64,000 bases of DNA from Pyruvatibacter sp. HU-CL02332 (GCF_040362765.1 NZ_BAABWK010000002.1:806001-870000), one strand, 5' to 3'; counted from the stretch's first letter, positions 28,187-36,486 are shown. The notes: a model not told the origin generated them from the sequence alone. A program made the numbers and translations.

Positions 28187-28847
28187 CTTCCGGCTGAGCG
28201 AGGCAATAGCCAAGGCCTCTGACAGTCTGGATGAGATTGACGCCAAGCTTTTTCCGAACACGGCCTACGAATACCTCAATCGTATTGGAATCACGATCGA
28301 AGTCCTGATCATAGAGATGCTCCACCAGCTCGGTGCGAGACACAACCCGTCCCTTGTGCATCATCAAATAGGCCAGCAGGCGGTACTCAAGAGCTGTCAG
28401 CTTAATGGGATTGCCATCGATGGATACGCGCGCTGCCCGCGTATCAAGACGCAGCGGTCCACACTCAAGGTCAGACGTCGCATGTCCGGCAGCTCGGCGC
28501 ACCAGCGCGCGGAGGCGGGCGAGAACTTCTTCGACGTAAAAAGGCTTGGCGACATAGTCATCAGCCCCCGCGTCAAAGCCTGCAACCTTGTCGCTCCAGC
28601 GATCACGCGCTGTGAGAATAAGGACCGGTGTTTTGATGCCGGCACGGCGCCAGCGCTCGAGAACGGTCACGCCATCAAGGGCCGGCAGGCCAAGATCGAG
28701 CAAAATTGCATCGTATGGTTCTGTCTCACCGAGAAAGTGGCCCTCTTCGCCATCGGCAGCAGAGTCCACTGCATATCCGGCATCGGTCAGTACAGTGACC
28801 AACTGGCGGGAGATATCCACATCGTCTTCAACCACTAGAACGCGCAT
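28176..28847 (-). CDS. PhoP/FeuP-type response regulator
   Basis: 223 residues. Receiver domain with acidic pair ED at 7-8, phospho-acceptor Asp51 in DAILLDLGLPALDG, and a lysine in DDYVAKPFYVEE. The winged helix shows IKLTALEYRLLAYLMMHKGRVVSRTELVEHLYDQDFDRDSNTIEVFVGRVRKKLG-type spacing and ends IQTVRGLGYCLA. It binds direct-repeat DNA as a phosphorylated dimer. Located 15 bp after the PepSY gene and overlapping the kinase gene, giving a three-gene operon. Named FeuP-like by class, not proven orthology. Confidence 0.93.
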   Translation of the reverse strand: MRVLVVEDDVDISRQLVTVLTDAGYAVDSAADGEEGHFLGETEPYDAILLDLGLPALDGVTVLERWRRAGIKTPVLILTARDRWSDKVAGFDAGADDYVAKPFYVEEVLARLRALVRRAAGHATSDLECGPLRLDTRAARVSIDGNPIKLTALEYRLLAYLMMHKGRVVSRTELVEHLYDQDFDRDSNTIEVFVGRVRKKLGVNLIQTVRGLGYCLAQPEDAA

Positions 28848-28862
28848 AACGTGCCTCGTCTC

Positions 28863-29249
28863 TTATCTGCCGTGTACGCGAAGCACACGACCGGATTTTC
28901 CATCAACGATCACATCAACAACGGAGTCGTTCGCACGGATAAGTTTGAGGCGATAAACACCGGTGCGATCGTTGAGATCGACCTCCAGCAATTCACCGCC
29001 ACCAATTTCCCGGCGAGCAATACCCAGCACTGTCTCAAGCGGCAGAACGTCACCATTCTGCACAACGCGCCACGAACTGTTCGTGCGCTCCTGAGACTGC
29101 ACATTGTCATTGAGGGGAAGAAAGCCATTGCGGCTGTCGGCGTGCGCGGGAAGTGCCGCGAACAAAAACAGCGCGAGCAGGGCGGGAAGCCCTGACCGGA
29201 GGAGCGCAATGGCTGACTTATGTTTGATCGTTGTCCACATGAGATGCAT
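28863..29249 (-). CDS. Periplasmic PepSY-domain protein
   Basis: 128 residues. The N-terminus holds a signal sequence (about 18-37, GLPALLALFLFAALPAHA with an AHA cleavage site). The mature part ends in a single PepSY domain, VLGIARREIGGGELLEVDLND followed by YRLKLIRANDSVVDVIVDGKSG. PepSY modules are small periplasmic inhibitory or sensory domains. Being first in an operon with a PhoPQ/FeuPQ-type pair, it probably modulates the kinase from the periplasm. ATGs at 29249 and 29240 are both possible; neither has a strong ribosome site. Confidence 0.88.
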   Translation of the reverse strand: MHLMWTTIKHKSAIALLRSGLPALLALFLFAALPAHADSRNGFLPLNDNVQSQERTNSSWRVVQNGDVLPLETVLGIARREIGGGELLEVDLNDRTGVYRLKLIRANDSVVDVIVDGKSGRVLRVHGR

Positions 29250-29302
29250 TTCTAAGGAAGGCCGCGTGAACCCTACATGAACATGAACGAAAGACAGTCT
29301 TC

Positions 29303-29317
29303 ACCGCAAAAACCGCA
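29303..29317 (-). promoter_or_regulatory. Direct repeat TGCGGT-N3-TGCGGT upstream of the PepSY operon
   Basis: On the minus strand two copies of TGCGGT are spaced 9 nt apart, 54-68 bp before the PepSY ATG. OmpR-family regulators bind tandem direct repeats with roughly 10-11 nt periodicity, so this is a possible autoregulation site, though the period is a little short. Confidence 0.35.
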
Positions 29318-29346
29318 GCAAATGAGCCATTTTTTCTGAACGACGG

Positions 29347-30018
29347 CTAAATTCCCTTGAAACTCACAAACTCTTCAAGGGGCGCCCGTTCCGTTCTGAG
29401 CGTGTTTATCGGCTCATCTTCGTCGCGATAGCCGATTCCCAACCCACAAAAGAGCATCTGCTCATCTGGAATGCCGACAAACTCGCTGACTGTCTTGTAC
29501 CAGATCGCCCATGCCTCCTGGGCACATGTATCCAGTCCATGTTCGCGCGCGAGCAGCATGACCGATTGGATGAACATGCCAAGATCAGACCACTGACCTT
29601 CCTGCATGGTGCGATCAATAGAGAAGAACAGAGCTACCGGTGCATCAAAGAACTGGAAGTTCTTGGCAAACTGAACCAGCCGCCCGGCCTTGTCTTCGCG
29701 GGTGACATTGATGCTCGCGTACATATCCTCACCGACCTTGTAGCGGCGGGACTTGTACGGCTCCTTGAGCGATTTGGGGTAGATTTCGTACTCGGTCCCC
29801 TCTCCAAAGGGATTGTCCGGGAGCTTGTCTGCGATGATCTGCTTGAACTTTTTCAGTTCGTCGCCGCCGACAACATAAACATGCCAAGGCTGCAGATTGC
29901 CTCCAGATGGCGCACGCTTTGCTGTCTCAAGCAGTTGGACAATGGTCTCACGAGGGACCGGCGTATCCTTGAAGGCGCGGCATGTGAAGCGGCTGTCGAG
30001 GGCTTCTGAAACTTTCAT
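29347..30018 (-). CDS. Nitroreductase family FMN protein
   Basis: 223 residues from the ATG at 30018. The N-terminal DSRFTCRAFKDTPVPRETIVQLLETAKRAPSGGNLQPWHVYVV pattern, in two stretches, is the FMN-binding signature. The middle has FFDAPVALFFSIDR and the C-terminus GIPDEQMLFCGLGIGYRDEDEPIN. Dimeric flavoenzymes of this family reduce nitro groups, quinones or enones with NAD(P)H. Its place after two acyl-CoA dehydrogenase genes on the same strand (40-bp gap) suggests the same transcript, but no pathway is defined. Upstream in-frame sequence overlaps the acyl-CoA dehydrogenase gene and is not nitroreductase-like. Confidence 0.9.
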   Translation of the reverse strand: MKVSEALDSRFTCRAFKDTPVPRETIVQLLETAKRAPSGGNLQPWHVYVVGGDELKKFKQIIADKLPDNPFGEGTEYEIYPKSLKEPYKSRRYKVGEDMYASINVTREDKAGRLVQFAKNFQFFDAPVALFFSIDRTMQEGQWSDLGMFIQSVMLLAREHGLDTCAQEAWAIWYKTVSEFVGIPDEQMLFCGLGIGYRDEDEPINTLRTERAPLEEFVSFKGI

Positions 30019-30058
30019 GGGACGGATCCTCAAATGTGGAAATATGTTTGTCTTGGTT

Positions 30059-31102
30059 TTAGCGCGCCGTGACGGTTGCCCAAAGGCTATGTCCACCACC
30101 CTCAATTGCATTTTTGCCAAGCAACTGGGCCCAGTGCGCCGCCCCGCCATATTCCGGCCCCCAGGACCATAGCCTTCGTGTCCAAAAATGCAGGCCGTGC
30201 TCGTAGGTAAATCCGATGGCGCCGTGGGTCTGATGGGCAATGGAAGCGCCTATTTGCGCTGCGTCCGACGCGCGGACTTTGGCAGCGGCAATATCGAACT
30301 CCGCGGCATTTGGGTCTGCCAGCACGGCGCGGGCAGCCGCATCGACAGCTACGCCGACAGATGCCGCGTGGGTGGCGAGTTCGGCCAGTTGATGTTGCAC
30401 AGCCTGGAACTTGGAAATCGGGCGACCAAACTGGACACGCTCGCCTGCATATTGCACGGCCTGAAGAAGGACAGACTGCAGTGCTCCCGCAATGGCAGCA
30501 GATCGCGCAAGGGCGCCGAAAAGCATCGCAGAATTAAGTGGCAGACTTGCAAGGCCCGACGCGATTGCAGCGCCAGATACTGACACCTGGGCCACGCTTT
30601 CACGCGCGATCGTTGAATTGGCCTGCCCGACTTGAGGGCTGGCAAACAACGCAACCTGAATGCCACCATCCGTCCCATCTGATGGCGACAGCGCAACTAC
30701 ATGGGTGCAATTCGCCGCAAAAGGAACGTCCTGCATTGGCCCCGCGAGTGCCATACCGTCAGGCCCGGACGTGAGCTGAGCGGAAGCAAAAGTGATCGGT
30801 CCATCTGGGACGTCGACACCTGCCTGATCCAAAAACCAGTTTGCAAGAATTGTTTCTGCAAGCGGCAAAGGCACTGCATGGGTTCCGCAGGCTTTAAGAA
30901 GCACAAGCGCATCCGGCCATTGCGCTCCTGCGCCGCCACGTGCCTCGCTGACCAGAACTCTTGGAAAGCCATTCTCTTCAACAGCGTTCCACAAGTCCTG
31001 GGGCCACTCACCCTCTTCCGCTGCAATACGCACCTGCTTCGTCAGCTTGTCCGTGAACAGGCGGTTTGCGGTGTCCGCCAGCATTGTCTGAAGTTCGTTC
31101 AT
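30059..31102 (-). CDS. Acyl-CoA dehydrogenase-family protein (short partner)
   Basis: 347 residues, somewhat shorter than the usual 380. The C-terminal helical domain is well conserved: RVQFGRPISKFQAVQHQLAE, then KVRASDAAQIGASIAHQTHGAIGFTYEHGLHFWTRRLW. The N-terminal and beta domains are weaker, with low similarity at the FAD contact strand. That is typical of the divergent subunit of heteromeric acyl-CoA dehydrogenases used for steroid or branched side chains. It follows a full-length partner gene by 6 bp, supporting a heterotetramer. Substrate unknown. Confidence 0.9.
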   Translation of the reverse strand: MNELQTMLADTANRLFTDKLTKQVRIAAEEGEWPQDLWNAVEENGFPRVLVSEARGGAGAQWPDALVLLKACGTHAVPLPLAETILANWFLDQAGVDVPDGPITFASAQLTSGPDGMALAGPMQDVPFAANCTHVVALSPSDGTDGGIQVALFASPQVGQANSTIARESVAQVSVSGAAIASGLASLPLNSAMLFGALARSAAIAGALQSVLLQAVQYAGERVQFGRPISKFQAVQHQLAELATHAASVGVAVDAAARAVLADPNAAEFDIAAAKVRASDAAQIGASIAHQTHGAIGFTYEHGLHFWTRRLWSWGPEYGGAAHWAQLLGKNAIEGGGHSLWATVTAR

Positions 31103-31108
31103 GATCGG

Positions 31109-32260
31109 CTACCTCAACCCCAGACCGCGGGCAATGATGCCGCGCAAGATTTCGCGTGTGCCACCGCGCAAAGAGAACGACGGTGCATTCTGGACAAGGT
31201 AAGCAGCGGCTTCATCAAGCCCCCCCGTTCCCAGATGAAAAGGACGCTCGAGCAAGTCTGTTGCAAGGCCCGGCATGCGCTGTTCCAGGACAGCGCCCAA
31301 ATCCTTGACCACGGATGCTTCGAGGGCCGGGTTCTGACCCGCTTCGAGCATGCCAGCGACCGAGACAGACATCTGACGCAGGGTCGAGAGCTCCGCAACA
31401 ACGCGACCGATTTCGATCTCGTCGCGCTCGCTTGCGGTTCCCTTGTCGCCAAGTTCCTGCACAAGTTCAGCCATCAAAGGGTAACAGGACAAGTAACGTT
31501 CCGGGCCGGAGCGCTCATACGCGAGTTCAGCGGTTACCTGCTTCCAGGCGCCGTGGGTTTCGCCCACGCGCTGGCTATCGGGCACCAACACGTCTTCAAA
31601 AATCACTTCGTTGAAATGCGCGTTGCCCGACAGGTCCTTGATGGGGCGGATGGTGATGCCAGGGGTGTCCAGATCTACAAGAAACTGTGTCAGCCCTCCG
31701 TGGCGATTGCCTTCTTCAGTTGCCGTTCTGAAAAGGGCAATCATCACGTGGGCGCGATGAGCGCCGGACGTCCAAAGCTTGGTGCCGTTGACGCGCCAGC
31801 CTTCGTCGGTCAGCTCGGCTTTTGTACGCACAGATGCAAGATCAGACCCTGAGTCCGGTTCGCTCATCCCAATGCAAAAGAAGCTCTCGCCGCTTGCGAT
31901 CTTGGGCAGATATTTCTGACGCTGTTCTTCTGTTCCGTAATTCAGGAGCAGCGGCCCTGACTGACGGTCGCCAATCCAATGGGCTGCGACCGGCGCGCCA
32001 GCAGACAACATCTCCTCCAGCATGACGTATCTATCAAGAGCTGAGCGCTCATGGCCGCCATATTGCTTGGGCCATGTCATGCCGATCCAACCCTTCTGGC
32101 CGATCTTGCGGCTAAACTCGGCATCCCAACCCATCCAGGTTTCAGCCCGTTTGCGGGCGGGGAATCCATCCAGTTCGGTTGCGAGGAAAGCGCGAATTTC
32201 ATCCCGCAGCGCTAGGGCGCTGTCGGGCAAGTCGCACGGGTCAAATCGGAATGTCTGCAT
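31109..32260 (-). CDS. Acyl-CoA dehydrogenase (long partner)
   Basis: 383 residues, full length. N-terminal helical domain with WIGMTWPKQYGGHERSALDRYVMLEEM, the FAD-contacting beta domain SFFCIGMSEPDSGSDLASVRT and WRVNGTKLWTSGAHRAH, and a C-terminal domain ending PSFSLRGGTREILRGIIARGLGL. Cytoplasmic flavoenzyme introducing an alpha-beta double bond in acyl-CoA, with electrons going to ETF. First gene of a likely operon acd–acd–nitroreductase. The pairing of a canonical and a divergent subunit is seen in cholesterol or terpene side-chain pathways, which is only a hint here. Confidence 0.94.
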   Translation of the reverse strand: MQTFRFDPCDLPDSALALRDEIRAFLATELDGFPARKRAETWMGWDAEFSRKIGQKGWIGMTWPKQYGGHERSALDRYVMLEEMLSAGAPVAAHWIGDRQSGPLLLNYGTEEQRQKYLPKIASGESFFCIGMSEPDSGSDLASVRTKAELTDEGWRVNGTKLWTSGAHRAHVMIALFRTATEEGNRHGGLTQFLVDLDTPGITIRPIKDLSGNAHFNEVIFEDVLVPDSQRVGETHGAWKQVTAELAYERSGPERYLSCYPLMAELVQELGDKGTASERDEIEIGRVVAELSTLRQMSVSVAGMLEAGQNPALEASVVKDLGAVLEQRMPGLATDLLERPFHLGTGGLDEAAAYLVQNAPSFSLRGGTREILRGIIARGLGLR

Positions 32261-32336
32261 GATGAAGTAATGCCAAGGGTTGGGGTTTGCTCACGATCGC
32301 CAAGGACTCTGCCCCGGCACTCCCTGACAGAGCAAG

Positions 32337-33143
32337 CTAGAGCGAAAGCCCCCCAGCGCCACCATCCACGCGGAGATTGACGCCCGAGATATGGCTTGCA
32401 GGTTTGCTGGCCAAAAACAGGACGCCCGCCGCAACCTCTTCGCGTGTCGACATGCGACCGGATGGGTTGCCACCGCCCATTTCTTCCATGGCGCGTTTTT
32501 CGATCTCCGGCCAGTCGGAGCCCCAGCCTTTTCTCTCCGCGCGTGCTCTAAAATGCGCCTCGACTTCATCGGTTTTGATCAGGCCGGGACTCACCAGGTT
32601 CACCGTAACCCCATGAGGCCCAAGCTCGCGCGCGAGACTTGCGGACGCTGCGGCAAGTGCGCTTTTTGCAGCATAGTAATGCGGGGTACGCGCTGCCGGC
32701 TGCACTGTGCCTAGGGTACCTAGATTGACGATGCGACCAAAATGCTGCGCCTTCATGTGTTCGGATGCCAAAGCCGACAGACGGACCATTGAAAGCACAT
32801 TGCGCTCATAGTCAGCGTGCCAGGTTTCAGCCTTCGTATCGGTCCACCGGCCGGGTGCGACGCCGCCCCAGTTGTTGATGAGAATGGAGGGTGCGGTGGC
32901 ATTCTCAATTGTGCCGCCCATGGCCTGATGGGCACCTTCATCGGTCGTCAGGTCGCCCCAGACTGCAAGTGCCGCATGCCCCGCATTCTGGATTTGGTGC
33001 ACGATGGCATCCGAATCACCCTGAGCGGGACCATGGACCGCAACCTGGGCGCCTTCTGCCGCAAGCATGGACGCGATGATGGAGCCGGTGCCGCGATGGG
33101 CTCCGGAAACCAATGCGACTTTCCCAGTCAAACCAAGATCCAC
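32337..33143 (-). CDS. Short-chain dehydrogenase/reductase
   Basis: 268 residues from a GTG at 33143 with GGAGG eight nt upstream; the open frame further up starts at a TTG without a ribosome site. Cofactor motif VALVSGAHRGTGSIIA (a TGxxxGxG variant), NWGG in place of NNAG, and the catalytic tetrad members in NLGTLGTVQPAARTPHYYAAKSAL (Tyr-X3-Lys). It ends SGVNLRVDGGAGGLSL. NAD(P)H-dependent oxidoreduction of an alcohol or keto group. It lies 76 bp upstream of the acyl-CoA dehydrogenase genes on the same strand, so it could belong to the same degradation route. Confidence 0.92.
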   Translation of the reverse strand: MDLGLTGKVALVSGAHRGTGSIIASMLAAEGAQVAVHGPAQGDSDAIVHQIQNAGHAALAVWGDLTTDEGAHQAMGGTIENATAPSILINNWGGVAPGRWTDTKAETWHADYERNVLSMVRLSALASEHMKAQHFGRIVNLGTLGTVQPAARTPHYYAAKSALAAASASLARELGPHGVTVNLVSPGLIKTDEVEAHFRARAERKGWGSDWPEIEKRAMEEMGGGNPSGRMSTREEVAAGVLFLASKPASHISGVNLRVDGGAGGLSL

Positions 33144-33176
33144 GTCAGCCCCTCCCAAACGAAGGAGCGTGGATGG

Positions 33177-33344
33177 CTACTCCTGAGCTTGCGGCATGCC
33201 GTAACTGCGCTCGCGGCGAATGCGTGCGCGACGACGGTGAGACAAAATTGCCCGCACAGCGAAGCCCGCAGCGAACCCGACCACAAAAACGGCAACCAGA
33301 ACAAACAGACCCTGCATCATGTGACACACGCCATCTGGTGGCAT
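33177..33344 (-). CDS. Small single-pass membrane protein, hypothetical
   Basis: 55 residues if begun at the ATG at 33344; a tandem ATG at 33320 would give 47. One membrane helix (MMQGLFVLVAVFVVGFAAGF) is followed by a strongly basic cytoplasmic tail, SHRRRARIRRE. This layout is common among tiny alphaproteobacterial membrane proteins of unknown role. No clear ribosome site is seen at either start, which lowers confidence. It lies between two short-chain dehydrogenase genes on the same strand. Confidence 0.5.
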   Translation of the reverse strand: MPPDGVCHMMQGLFVLVAVFVVGFAAGFAVRAILSHRRRARIRRERSYGMPQAQE

Positions 33345-33533
33345 TGAGCACTGCAGCAATGCGCGTTCTTTCCGACAGGCGGGAATATCCGCTCGCCTGC
33401 GCAACGCTTTTTGCCACCTGTGATCGAGCCACGGTGAATTTGCCCTGGGGTTTCCTATCCACCTGAAAGTCTATCGCGATTTTGTTGACTGACAAGCGTT
33501 GATACGTCCCAACCGGTCCGCTCAAGCCAAATG

Positions 33534-34334
33534 TCATCGTGCTGTCAAACCACCATCAACGACAACTTCGGCCCCTGTCATGAACGCAGAGTCCTCGCTT
33601 GCGAGGAAGACAACGGCGTTCGCAACATCTTCGGGCAGCCCAAGGCGTCCGAGAGGATGCAGCATGGTGACGAGTTCCGTCGCTTCGTTGTCGGAGACAC
33701 CCATGTTGCTGGAGAACTGACCAACGAGATCTCGCCCCATATTGGTGTCGATAACGGCGGGGTGGATTGAGTTGGCGCGGACCTTGGCTTCGCCATCTGC
33801 GCCTTCAAGGGCCAGTGATTTGGTGAGGAGACGGACTGCACCTTTGGACGCGTGATAAGCGGTACCACCAGACGCACCAATGAGGCCCGCAACAGATGAG
33901 AGGTTTATAATAGATCCACCGCCGCGCCACTTGCCTGCGCGTTCGCGAATAGCTGGCAAGGCAGCCTTGCAGCCAAGGAACACGCCATCGACATTGATCG
34001 ACATCATCTGTCGCCAATCGTCGAGACTGATCTCAGCGATCGGGCGGTTGTAGTAGATGCCTGCGTTGTTCACGAGGACATCAAGACCTCCAAAGCGCGA
34101 CACTGCTTCTTCAACCGCTGCGGTCCAATCGTCTTCCGATGTAACATCATGGTGGATGTAGTGCGCCTGACCACCGTTTGCGGCAATAGCATCCGCGGTC
34201 TCGCGACCCTGGTCGTCCAGAATGTCTGTCAGCAATACACTCGCGCCGGCCGCTGAGAGTCTTTTGGCGGCTTCAGCGCCAAGACCACGGGCAGCACCTG
34301 TTATGAGCGCAACTTTTCCATCGCAGCGGTTCAT
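33534..34334 (-). CDS. Short-chain dehydrogenase/reductase
   Basis: 266 residues from the ATG at 34334 (GGAGG eight nt upstream). Classical SDR: cofactor motif VALITGAARGLGAEAAKRL, DILDD after beta-2 (NAD-preferring Asp), VNNAGIYYNRPI, catalytic Ser in NLSSVAGLIGASGGTAYHASKGAV with YHASK, and a C-terminal ADVVVDGGL-like end (AEVVVDGGLTAR). It oxidises or reduces a hydroxy/keto group of unknown substrate. It is a separate paralogue of the gene at 32337 and probably independently transcribed. Confidence 0.94.
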   Translation of the reverse strand: MNRCDGKVALITGAARGLGAEAAKRLSAAGASVLLTDILDDQGRETADAIAANGGQAHYIHHDVTSEDDWTAAVEEAVSRFGGLDVLVNNAGIYYNRPIAEISLDDWRQMMSINVDGVFLGCKAALPAIRERAGKWRGGGSIINLSSVAGLIGASGGTAYHASKGAVRLLTKSLALEGADGEAKVRANSIHPAVIDTNMGRDLVGQFSSNMGVSDNEATELVTMLHPLGRLGLPEDVANAVVFLASEDSAFMTGAEVVVDGGLTAR

Positions 34335-34437
34335 CCGCTTTCCTCCTGTTTTGTTTTTCAGGAGCAATGGTGGGCGGGCAGGCGCGCGCGGTCAACCGCA
34401 GTGCATGGGTCGTGCGGGGGTTTTTGGTGGGGAGTTT

Positions 34438-34629
34438 TTAGTCTGACGCGAGCGAGGCAGCAGAAACGATGACACGAGGTGTGTCATGGGCCACGCCGTA
34501 GGTGACGCCGATATGGAGACCGGCTGCAAAGGCACCACCGGTCATAGAGGCAAGCATCAACCCCGCAAGGAGCGTCGATGCGCGCGGTCCGCGGCGCTTT
34601 GACGGAAAGAACATCATACGTTTCGACAT
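34438..34629 (-). CDS. Small hypothetical membrane or secreted protein
   Basis: 63 residues from the ATG at 34629. A basic start MSKRMMFFPSKRRGPRA precedes a hydrophobic stretch, STLLAGLMLASMTGGAFAAG, resembling a signal peptide or anchor with AFA-A as possible cleavage site. A short tail follows. No family recognised. The frame is open further upstream but without protein-like composition. Low-to-moderate support. Confidence 0.42.
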   Translation of the reverse strand: MSKRMMFFPSKRRGPRASTLLAGLMLASMTGGAFAAGLHIGVTYGVAHDTPRVIVSAASLASD

Positions 34630-34795
34630 TGCATTTACCCAGCAAGTACTCTCAGGACCAAGCACTACCAAGCTCATGCCCTTACTGGGACTGACTATGC
34701 ATGAATGCCTATTAAGAAAACGCAAATTGGCCGAATGAAATTTGGCATAAAATTGGACATCGAATGACCAACGAGATCCTGTGCTGCCAAGGGTT

Positions 34796-35245
34796 CTAAG
34801 GCCGGTAGAACATGAGATTGAAAGCTGAAGAGGTTGGCCTTGCTGTAGCCGCCCATTCAGGTTCGATCCAATGCTTGTGAAACAGAGTTGCGCCGAATGT
34901 TGGATCTGACCCCCTACCCGTCAAAATATGACAGAAAGCCGCAATCGTCTGAGCGTGCACATTTGTGAATGCCTGGTCGAAGTCAATTTGCTCAGGACAG
35001 CACTCAACACAGACTTCCAGCCACCCACCTGATCCGTAAATCGGGTGCGGAGATTTGTATCTTGTGATGTGTTCAATGGCTTCGATCGCACGGTTCAAAA
35101 GGATGTGGCATAGACCGCATATGTCCGACTCATCGTCACCGCCAGACATCATGGCAATCCAATATCCAAGAACCATCATCTGCCTGACGGTTGGGCGTTT
35201 GATCGATACTTCGGTCAGCATATTCACCGGTTCACGATCCTTCAT
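34796..35245 (-). CDS. Degenerate SleB-type cell wall hydrolase homologue at the end of the GTA cluster
   Basis: 149 residues without a signal peptide. It aligns in order with SleB/CwlJ-type hydrolases (Hydrolase_2): ICGLCHILLNR fits the VAAVILNR motif, EVCVECCPEQIDF fits VC..P.QFS, and FCHILTGRGSDPTFGATLFH with IEPEWA fits the DPTGGATHFH...P.WA signature. At the position of the catalytic Glu (18 residues before the Asn of LNR, normally GEARGE) it has Met33, so peptidoglycan cleavage is doubtful. It lies beyond the GTA holin on the same strand, in a locally AT-richer stretch with a palindrome upstream. It could be a lysis accessory, inhibitor or decaying endolysin. Homology is by eye. Confidence 0.62.
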   Translation of the reverse strand: MKDREPVNMLTEVSIKRPTVRQMMVLGYWIAMMSGGDDESDICGLCHILLNRAIEAIEHITRYKSPHPIYGSGGWLEVCVECCPEQIDFDQAFTNVHAQTIAAFCHILTGRGSDPTFGATLFHKHWIEPEWAATARPTSSAFNLMFYRP

Positions 35246-35271
35246 TAGTGGTTGGTGAGTGGCATCAGACG

Positions 35272-35293
35272 ATATAGGAATAATATCCTATAT
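35272..35293 (-). promoter_or_regulatory. Operator-like palindrome upstream of the SleB-like gene
   Basis: Inverted repeat ATATAGGA (35272-35279) / TCCTATAT (35286-35293), six-nt centre, lying 27 bp before the SleB-like ATG in an AT-rich gap of about 130 bp. The layout suits a dimeric repressor overlapping a promoter. The gap also separates this gene from the holin. Confidence 0.45.
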
Positions 35294-35374
35294 ACAACTG
35301 GAACTCCTCTTTAAAGCGATCTCCAATATCGTACAATTCTATCATAGGTTGTAAATAGTGGTGATTTTGGTTGG

Positions 35375-35770
35375 TTAATTTTTCCAGTTACGTACAGCCT
35401 TCTCTGCGGACCGACCCATCACATAGCCTCCAACGCCAACAGTCAGCAGAGTCCAAAGTGGGTCGGGAAGCTCGAGGGTTACCGAGGCCCCAAAGATGGC
35501 CTGGGCATAAGGCGCGAACAGATAGTTGTTCAGCAGGATCGCTGTAATCGAAAGCATCAAGATCGGCCGCCATTGGGCGGCAAGCGGGTGATCGCTTCTC
35601 GCTTCAGCAGCAATTATCTCGCCGGCGGATTTGGCCAGGGCCGATTCCTGGCTGATAGCCGCTACTTGCAGCTCATGCTTGAGCCGCGTGGCCAGTTCAC
35701 GATCAGGCACTGCCTTGTCGATGATGCTTGCAACAGGACCGCCAAGGAAAGACAGAACGGCAGAGAGCAT
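35375..35770 (-). CDS. GTA-type holin (3 TM)
   Basis: 131 residues. It matches the GTA_holin_3TM family: an N-terminal segment MLSAVLSFLGGPVASIIDKAVPD, amphipathic helix with LATRLKHELQ, then WRPILMLSITAILLNNYLFAPYAQAIFG and LWTLLTVGVGGYVMGRSAEK. Holins permeabilise the inner membrane to time lysis and particle release. In Rhodobacter capsulatus the lysis genes lie away from the structural cluster; here the holin gene follows the DUF2793 gene by 11 bp on the same strand. AAGGAG ribosome site precedes the ATG. Confidence 0.88.
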   Translation of the reverse strand: MLSAVLSFLGGPVASIIDKAVPDRELATRLKHELQVAAISQESALAKSAGEIIAAEARSDHPLAAQWRPILMLSITAILLNNYLFAPYAQAIFGASVTLELPDPLWTLLTVGVGGYVMGRSAEKAVRNWKN

Positions 35771-35781
35771 GGGGTGACTCC

Positions 35782-36486
35782 TTAAACGAAATCCGGAATT
35801 TGCAATTTGAGAATGTGAGCGGCGATCTGAATGACGCCGCCGGTGAAATCACCGCCGGTGGCAGTGATGCGGATCGGCGTGTCCGTCGGGTAGGCAGTGG
35901 GTGTTAGGGCGGCATTAAGCTGGCTGTTGATGCCTGTGCCAATTCCATTGCCAAAGCGCTGCAAATCTCCATCCACACCTACGGAGAATGATGTGGGACC
36001 GGTGACTTCCTGGGTTACGAGGCAGGTAACACCCAGCAAAATCGAGCGCTCAGGAATAGCGATTGAGGTGTCAGAAAATGCTGCGGCTGGAATCACATGG
36101 TGTTCCGGCAGCACCTCAGCAATGGTAGCGGCCCCAGAGGGCGCCATTGCGATCCCGGGACGCCAGCGGCCCGACGCAAAGGTGAAGGATTGCTCTTCCG
36201 CTTCGACAAATGCCCTCCAGCCCTGTTTGGGTGAGTGAAACCTCCAGGCACCGTCCTGCCACACAGCCAGCTTGCCGTCATGCCCTGCCCATGCGTCAAT
36301 TGCGGCCTCACCAATGATGTAGCGAGCACCGTCTGCCGGGCTGACAGGCGGTGTGTTTTCGGTTCGGCTCACAACAGATGGCTGGACGAGCACATCCAGC
36401 GCCTGAATGGTTTCATTCACTGTGACGTGCTTTTGCGCCTGAGCGGCGACAAGCATTGGCAAAGAAAGATTGGTCGTTTCAGACAT
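35782..36486 (-). CDS. DUF2793 GTA-associated tail protein
   Basis: 234 residues. N-terminal DUF2793 pattern: TNLSLPMLVAAQAQKHVTVN, ALDVLVQPSV, and GARYIIGEAAIDAWAGHDGKLAVWQDGAWRF in two motifs. The C-terminal half is beta-rich (IPERSILLGVTCLVTQEV, TSFSVGVDGDLQRFGNG). DUF2793 proteins occur at the end of alphaproteobacterial GTA clusters and are thought to be tail-tip or fibre components touching the recipient. Its start overlaps the stop of the large tip protein gene by 8 nt. Confidence 0.87.
   Translation of the reverse strand: MSETTNLSLPMLVAAQAQKHVTVNETIQALDVLVQPSVVSRTENTPPVSPADGARYIIGEAAIDAWAGHDGKLAVWQDGAWRFHSPKQGWRAFVEAEEQSFTFASGRWRPGIAMAPSGAATIAEVLPEHHVIPAAAFSDTSIAIPERSILLGVTCLVTQEVTGPTSFSVGVDGDLQRFGNGIGTGINSQLNAALTPTAYPTDTPIRITATGGDFTGGVIQIAAHILKLQIPDFV

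Noticed and set aside
30701-31852. Plus-strand open frame of 383 codons opposite the acyl-CoA dehydrogenases
   Set aside because: Mirror of two strongly conserved genes; Cys- and Arg-rich with no recognisable family.
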